From NCBI GenBank assembly GCA_949840805.1, contig CATKXR010000002.1:1-64000 (forward strand): a DNA stretch of 64,000 bases, written 5' to 3'. The position numbers and the translations under genes were made by a program. The stretch is from an uncultured Lachnospiraceae bacterium (GTDB lineage: Bacteria > Bacillota > Clostridia > Lachnospirales > Lachnospiraceae). Below, piece by piece: positions 59,507-64,000 of the stretch. The first letter of the stretch is position 1. Each line of letters opens with the position of its first letter. Below the pieces are notes generated by a model. The model searched no databases and was not told where the DNA came from. It worked only from the letters and a program-made list of their open reading frames with translations.

Positions 59507-60817
59507 ATGAGAAAAGCGGCGTTGCATAACCTGGGGTGTAAGGTTAATGCTTATGAAGGGGAGGCTATGGGGCAGCTTTTGGAGGAGGCAGGGTATGAGA
59601 TCGTGCCTTTCAGGGAAAAGGCGGACGTCTATATTATCAATACCTGTTCCGTGACGAACATTGCGGACCGGAAATCCAGGCAGATGCTCCACAGGGCCAG
59701 AAAGCAGAATCCGGAGGCAGTGGTGGTGGCGGCAGGGTGTTATGTCCAGGCGGCGGCAGAAGAATTGAAAAAAGACCTGGCAGTGGACGTGCTGATCGGG
59801 AATAACAAGAAAAAAGACCTGGTGAGGATCCTTGAGGAATATTTTCAGGAAAACCGGGGACCGATAAAAGACCACAGGATCGAGATCGGCGCCACAAAGG
59901 AATATGAAAAACTGCACATAGACAGGACCGCAGGCCATACACGGGCATTTATCAAGGTTCAGGACGGGTGCAGCCAGTTCTGCAGTTACTGCATCATCCC
60001 TTATACCAGAGGACGGGTGCGGAGCAGAGATTTAAAAGAGGTGGAGCAGGAGGCAGAAAGGCTGGCATCCTCCGGCTGCCAGGAGTTGGTGCTTACGGGA
60101 ATCCATTTAAGCTCCTACGGCATGGATTTCGGGCCGGGAAAAGAAGCGGATCTTTTGGAACTTATCCGGCGCGTCCACCAGATCCCGGGAATCGAAAGGA
60201 TCCGTCTCGGGTCTTTGGAGCCAGGGATCATTACGGAGCGGTTCGTCTCGGGGCTAACAGGCCTTCCCAAGGTCTGCCCCCATTTTCACTTATCCCTCCA
60301 GAGCGGGTGCGATGAGACGTTAAAGCGGATGAACCGCCATTACACCGCAGAAGAATATGCCGAAAAATGTCGGATCCTGAGGAACGCCTATCAGAATCCT
60401 GCCATTACCACAGACGTGATAGCAGGCTTTCCCGGGGAGACAAAAGAGGAATTTGAAAAAACAAGGTCATTTGTGGAACAGATCCATTTTTACGAGATGC
60501 ATGTGTTTAAATATTCCGTCCGTTCCGGCACCCGCGCGGCCAGGATGCCGGATCAGATACCGGAAGAGATAAAGAACAGGCGAAGCGAAGAACTCCTGCG
60601 CCTGGAAAAAGAAATGTCCGCCAAATACCGGCGCGGCTTTTTGGGAAAGGAACTGTATGTCCTGTTAGAGGAGGAAACCGAAATCAATAAAAAATTATAC
60701 CTGACGGGCCATACAAAAGAATATATCCGCGCGGCGGTCCCGGCAGAAAACCACCGTCCCAATACCATAGTAAAGATGGTGCCAAAAGAAATATCAGCAG
60801 GGGACATTCTGCTGTAA
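59507..60817 (+). CDS. mtaB: tRNA (t6A37) methylthiotransferase MtaB
   Basis: 436 residues from the ATG at 59507 (AGGAGG 7 bp upstream). The UPF0004 domain holds Cys in HNLGCKVN, INTCSVTN and AAGCYVQ for one 4Fe-4S cluster. The radical SAM domain has CSQFCSYCIIPYTRGRVRS. A TRAM domain is at the C-terminus. The NIADRKSRQ motif identifies MtaB rather than MiaB. It makes ms2t6A in tRNA. Confidence 0.9.
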   Translation: MRKAALHNLGCKVNAYEGEAMGQLLEEAGYEIVPFREKADVYIINTCSVTNIADRKSRQMLHRARKQNPEAVVVAAGCYVQAAAEELKKDLAVDVLIGNNKKKDLVRILEEYFQENRGPIKDHRIEIGATKEYEKLHIDRTAGHTRAFIKVQDGCSQFCSYCIIPYTRGRVRSRDLKEVEQEAERLASSGCQELVLTGIHLSSYGMDFGPGKEADLLELIRRVHQIPGIERIRLGSLEPGIITERFVSGLTGLPKVCPHFHLSLQSGCDETLKRMNRHYTAEEYAEKCRILRNAYQNPAITTDVIAGFPGETKEEFEKTRSFVEQIHFYEMHVFKYSVRSGTRAARMPDQIPEEIKNRRSEELLRLEKEMSAKYRRGFLGKELYVLLEEETEINKKLYLTGHTKEYIRAAVPAENHRPNTIVKMVPKEISAGDILL

Positions 60818-60932
60818 ATGCCTGTGCGGCTCCTAAAGGAAATGTCATTTTTCCATCTTAAGAAATATTTCCCTTGCCGAATCGCACAAAGTGGTATAGA
60901 ATAGAAAAGAATAGTTAAAGGACGTGAAAAAC

Positions 60933-61202
60933 ATGGGCGAAATTCATAACACACAGTTTTTTCAGGCAGTACAGGAGAATAAAATGGATGTCAGCCAGGT
61001 TTTGGAGCAGGTATATATCGCTCTGACAGAAAAAGGATACAATCCGGTGAATCAAATCGTAGGATATCTTATATCAGGGGATCCGACCTACATTACCAGC
61101 CACAAAAGCGCAAGAAGCCTTATCATGAAGGTAGAACGGGACGAGATTTTGGAGGAATTGATGTACGTCTACATCGATGCCAAGCTGGAGGGGCGGCATT
61201 GA
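60933..61202 (+). CDS. ireB: IreB-family regulatory phosphoprotein
   Basis: 89 residues from the ATG at 60933. UPF0297/IreB sequence: [20 protein letters not shown] and [17 protein letters not shown]. IreB is a substrate of the Ser/Thr kinase IreK in enterococci and restrains cephalosporin resistance. The usual Thr-rich N-terminal phosphosite is short here ([11 protein letters not shown]). It starts the conserved ireB-ruvX-DUF1292 gene group. Confidence 0.88.
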   Translation: MGEIHNTQFFQAVQENKMDVSQVLEQVYIALTEKGYNPVNQIVGYLISGDPTYITSHKSARSLIMKVERDEILEELMYVYIDAKLEGRH

Positions 61203-61229
61203 TTTTTGTCTGCAAAAGAAAAGGACAGG

Positions 61230-61264
61230 CTGTCAGCCCGGAGCTTACCGGGCTGACAGTCTTT
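61230..61264 (+). terminator. Terminator between ireB and ruvX
   Basis: CTGTCAGCCCGG and CCGGGCTGACAG form a 12-bp stem with an AGCTTA loop, then TCTTTT. It should limit read-through into ruvX. Confidence 0.85.
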
Positions 61265-61290
61265 TCGGGCGCGGGAAGGAAGGGCCGTTT

Positions 61291-61722
61291 ATGAGGATTC
61301 TGGGGCTGGATTTCGGGTCAAAGACCGTGGGAGTGGCAATGAGCGATCCTTTGGGGATCACCGCCCAGGGTGTGGAGACCATTACCCGCAGGGAAGAGAA
61401 TAAGCTGCGCAGGACCCTGGCGCGGATTGAAGAGCTGTCCAGGGAATATGAGGTTGAAACGATTATTTTGGGTTATCCTATCAATATGGACGGTTCGGCC
61501 GGAGAACGTGCAAGAAAGACGGAAGAGTTCCGGGATATGCTGGTACGCAGGACAGGTTTGCCTGTGATCCTGTGGGATGAACGTCTGACAACTATAGAAG
61601 CCAATGATATTTTAATAGAAAGCGGAGTTCCAAGGGAAGACAGAAAGAGCGTGATTGATAAGATCGCGGCGGTCCTGATTCTGCGTTCCTATCTGGATTC
61701 CATACAGGAGAAGCAAACGTGA
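61291..61722 (+). CDS. ruvX: Holliday-junction resolvase RuvX (YqgF)
   Basis: 143 residues from the ATG at 61291 (GGAAGG upstream); the longer ORF in the track overlaps the terminator. RNase H-like fold with [29 protein letters not shown] and DERLTTIEA. Also acts on 5' ends of pre-16S rRNA in some species. Followed by a DUF1292 gene with a 4-bp overlap. Confidence 0.92.
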   Translation: MRILGLDFGSKTVGVAMSDPLGITAQGVETITRREENKLRRTLARIEELSREYEVETIILGYPINMDGSAGERARKTEEFRDMLVRRTGLPVILWDERLTTIEANDILIESGVPREDRKSVIDKIAAVLILRSYLDSIQEKQT

Positions 61723-61994
61723 CGCAGGAAGAGAAGATTACGCTGCTGGCGGATAACGGGGAGGCAGTGGATTTTTACGTGCTGGAAGAGACGAAGATCA
61801 ATGGGATGAACTATCTCATGGTGACAGATTCTAAGGAGGATGAAGACGGGGAGTGTTACATCCTGAAAGATATGTCCGGCCCTGAAGACGGGGAGGCTGT
61901 CTATGAGTTCGTGGAAAATGACGATGAGCTGGATTATCTGTACCGGATCTTTACGGAGCTTTTGGAGGATGCGGAGGTAGAGTTCCGAAGGTAG
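61719..61994 (+). CDS. DUF1292 protein (YrzB family)
   Basis: 91 residues; GTG start overlapping the ruvX stop (GTGA). Very acidic ([26 protein letters not shown]). DUF1292 genes always sit near ruvX and have no known function. Confidence 0.85.
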   Translation: MTQEEKITLLADNGEAVDFYVLEETKINGMNYLMVTDSKEDEDGECYILKDMSGPEDGEAVYEFVENDDELDYLYRIFTELLEDAEVEFRR

Positions 61995-62051
61995 GCCGGA
62001 GGAAAAAAGCTGTCCGTGGCGCGGCGGTCCGGAAATGAATAAGGGAGAAGC

Positions 62052-62516
62052 ATGGAACAGGATTGTTTTAAAAAAGTATTGCGGGAACGCGGGCTGAAAG
62101 TAACCAACCAGCGTTTGTTAGTGTTAGAAACCATTGCAGGCCATCCGGGGGAGCATCTGACGGCGGAAGAGATCCATGGATTGGCAAGGGACAGGTATCC
62201 GGAGATCGGACTGGCTACAATCTACCGTACCCTGCAGGTATTGGTGGAACTGGATGTGATCGATAAAGTGAGTTTTGACGATGGATTCGTGCGTTATGAG
62301 CTGGGGGACGCCAAAAAAGAGAAGCGCCATCACCATCATCATGCCATCTGCAGAAAGTGCGGCAAGGTGATTTCCTTTGAAGGGGATCTTCTGGAGACTC
62401 TGGAGGAGGCCCTTTACGATACGGAAGGGTTTATCGTGACGGATCATGAGGTGAAGCTGACCGGCTACTGCAGGGATTGCGCAAAAGAAAAACAGGAGGA
62501 CGGAAGGAGCCTGTGA
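62052..62516 (+). CDS. Fur-family metal- or peroxide-responsive regulator
   Basis: 154 residues. Winged helix (residues ~10-80, TAEEIHGLARDRYPEIGLATIYR) and metal domain with HHHHHAICRKCGK and CRDC, the two Cys pairs of the structural zinc site. Sequence does not separate Fur, Zur and PerR; the His-rich HHHHH stretch is conspicuous. It lies at the usual place near the ruvX cluster and upstream of RNase J. Confidence 0.88.
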   Translation: MEQDCFKKVLRERGLKVTNQRLLVLETIAGHPGEHLTAEEIHGLARDRYPEIGLATIYRTLQVLVELDVIDKVSFDDGFVRYELGDAKKEKRHHHHHAICRKCGKVISFEGDLLETLEEALYDTEGFIVTDHEVKLTGYCRDCAKEKQEDGRSL

Positions 62517-62593
62517 CGGCAGCGGCCTGAGACGTATCCGGATAGCTGTCTGAGCGAGAAAGCGACAGGAAAGGAAAGCATGGAGGAAATGAA

Positions 62594-64000
62594 TTGAGAA
62601 CAGAAAATCATAGAGACGGGAAGAATCAGAACGGAAACCAGAATGGAAACCAGAACGGGAAAAATCAGAAGAACGGAAAAAGCCAGAAAGACACGCGGGA
62701 TTTCAGGGAGCACAAGGAGATTAAGGATACAAAAGAACACAGGAATATGCGGGAAAGCACGGAGCCGCGGGACAACAGGAACGTGAAGGAGCAGAAAAAA
62801 GGAGAAAAAGTCCAGGCAGGCGGCGAAGAACCCAGAATAAAGATTATTCCCCTGGGCGGGTTAGAACAGATTGGCATGAATATCACCGCCTTTGAATACG
62901 AAGACAGTATTATGGTGGTGGACTGCGGGCTTTCATTCCCCACGGATGATATGTTGGGAATCGACCTGGTGATCCCGGATGTGACTTATCTGGAGCAAAA
63001 TATAGATAAAGTGAAGGGGTTTGTGATCACCCACGGACATGAAGACCATATCGGGGCCCTGCCTTATATCCTGCAGAAGATCAACGTGCCGGTATACGGC
63101 ACAAAGCTGACTATCGGCCTGATTGAGAACAAATTAAAAGAACATAATTTGATGAAATCCACCAAGAGAAAGGTGGTACGTCACGGGCAGTCCATCAATC
63201 TGGGCTGTTTCCGGGTGGAATTTATCAAGATGAACCACAGTATTGCCGATGCGGCGGCCCTGGCAATCTTTACTCCGGCGGGGGTGATCGTCCACACGGG
63301 AGATTTTAAGATTGATTACACGCCGGTGTTCGGGGACGCGGCGGATCTTCAGCGGTTTGCGGAACTGGGGAAAAAGGGCGTCCTGGCCCTGATGAGCGAT
63401 TCCACCAACGCCATCCGGACGGGGTTCACTGCCTCGGAGCGGACGGTGGGAAAGACTTTTGACGCGATTTTTGCAGAGCATAAAGCCAACCGGATCATAG
63501 TGGCCACCTTTGCCTCCAATGTGGACCGGGTCCAGCAGATCATTAATTCCGCTTACAAATACGGAAGGAAAGTAGTGGTGGAAGGCCGCAGCATGGTCAA
63601 CGTGATCGGCACGGCCAGCGAGCTGGGGTATATCAACATTCCTGACGGTACCCTGATCGATATAGAGGAACTCAAAAACTACACGGATGAACAGACTGTG
63701 TTAATCACCACCGGAAGCCAGGGAGAATCCATGGCAGCCTTATCCCGGATGGCTTCCAACCTGCACCGGAAAGTGTCCATTAAGCCCAATGATGTGGTGA
63801 TTTTCAGTTCCACGCCGATTCCCGGCAATGAGAAGGCGGTTTCCAAGGTGATTAACGAGCTGTCCCAGAAGGGGGCGGAGGTGATCTTCCAGGATACCCA
63901 TGTGTCGGGGCATGCCTGCCAGGAAGAGATCAAGCTTATGTACGCTCTGCTCCATCCCAGATATGCCCTTCCGGTTCATGGCGAATATCGCCATCTGGTG
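62594..64000 (+). CDS. rnj: Ribonuclease J with a low-complexity N-terminal extension (cut by the window end)
   Basis: The frame starts at the TTG at 62594, 7 bp after GGAGG, and is in phase with the enzyme. The first ~75 residues are Asn/Lys/Glu-rich with a repeated NQNGNQNG element. The metallo-beta-lactamase domain follows: KIIPLGGLEQIGMN, HGHEDHIGA (~147), TGDFKIDYTP and the beta-CASP signature MSDSTNAIRTGFTASERTVG. The C-terminus is missing. RNase J is the 5'-3' exonuclease and endonuclease of mRNA decay and rRNA maturation in Firmicutes. Confidence 0.9.
   Translation, partial: MRTENHRDGKNQNGNQNGNQNGKNQKNGKSQKDTRDFREHKEIKDTKEHRNMRESTEPRDNRNVKEQKKGEKVQAGGEEPRIKIIPLGGLEQIGMNITAFEYEDSIMVVDCGLSFPTDDMLGIDLVIPDVTYLEQNIDKVKGFVITHGHEDHIGALPYILQKINVPVYGTKLTIGLIENKLKEHNLMKSTKRKVVRHGQSINLGCFRVEFIKMNHSIADAAALAIFTPAGVIVHTGDFKIDYTPVFGDAADLQRFAELGKKGVLALMSDSTNAIRTGFTASERTVGKTFDAIFAEHKANRIIVATFASNVDRVQQIINSAYKYGRKVVVEGRSMVNVIGTASELGYINIPDGTLIDIEELKNYTDEQTVLITTGSQGESMAALSRMASNLHRKVSIKPNDVVIFSSTPIPGNEKAVSKVINELSQKGAEVIFQDTHVSGHACQEEIKLMYALLHPRYALPVHGEYRHLV

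Overview
The window looks like chromosomal DNA of a Gram-positive anaerobe in class Clostridia, probably Lachnospiraceae. This is judged from gene families and gene order (ireB-ruvX-DUF1292-fur-RNase J, prmA-rsmE-nifS-thiI, TRAP transporter with a LytS-type kinase), AGGAGG-like ribosome sites, TTGACA/TATAAT promoters and a mid-range GC content. No species can be assigned from the sequence alone. Most of the window is ordinary genome: about 60 genes in short operons, one tRNA-Thr, one unidentified small RNA, one nuclease pseudogene and several small palindromic repeats.

Layout. 1-0.9 kb: 5' part of a gene for a protein with 24-residue Pro/Gly-rich tandem repeats, then tRNA-Thr(GGT). 0.9-1.4 kb: a small unknown gene behind a promoter with two LexA-type SOS boxes. 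1.5-3.2 kb: ArsR-type regulator with a split chromate transporter. 3.3-5.5 kb: GntR/FCD and WYL regulators and a Cys-rich DUF3795 protein. 5.5-9 kb (minus): J-domain membrane protein plus HscC-like Hsp70. 9.1-10.8 kb: secreted Cys/His-rich protein, ECF sigma factor and RsgI-like anti-sigma factor.

10.8-18.9 kb (minus) is the most unusual part. It is one tight operon that appears not to match any named system: three M48-peptidase-like proteins that have all lost the HExxH zinc motif, two paralogous membrane-anchored proteins, three other small proteins (two with a membrane segment), an AAA+ ATPase, a radical SAM/SPASM enzyme with a PqqD-like N-terminus and, overlapping the end of the radical SAM gene, an unlisted 37-codon gene for a three-cysteine peptide with a strong ribosome site. 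I read it as a candidate RiPP pathway coupled to a membrane-associated AAA+/pseudopeptidase assembly.

19.1-25 kb: a structured RNA with its own promoter and terminator, an EndoQ-like PHP nuclease fused to a UvrD helicase, and LysR, zinc-ribbon and WYL genes. 25.3-28 kb: PrpF-family isomerase and a MatC-type carboxylate transporter. 28-31.5 kb: PTS EIICBA and its BglG-type antiterminator, with a RAT/terminator leader. 32-37 kb: two tandem M13 lipoprotein peptidases and a DUF5684 membrane protein. 37.6-38.4 kb: Rpn-type nuclease pseudogene. 38.6-41.5 kb (minus): DAHP synthase and an ABC-class ATPase. 41.9-51.2 kb: sensor kinase, a response regulator without a DNA-binding domain, a lone DctP, ManA, LacI regulator and a DctPQM TRAP transporter, together suggesting sensed uptake and use of a sugar or sugar acid. 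51.7-54.5 kb: UPF0158-Nudix fusion, MmcQ/YjbR-EVE fusion and a VapC-type toxin-antitoxin pair. 54.7-64 kb: housekeeping genes for ribosome and tRNA modification, cell-wall signalling, Holliday-junction resolution, Fur and RNase J (cut by the window end).
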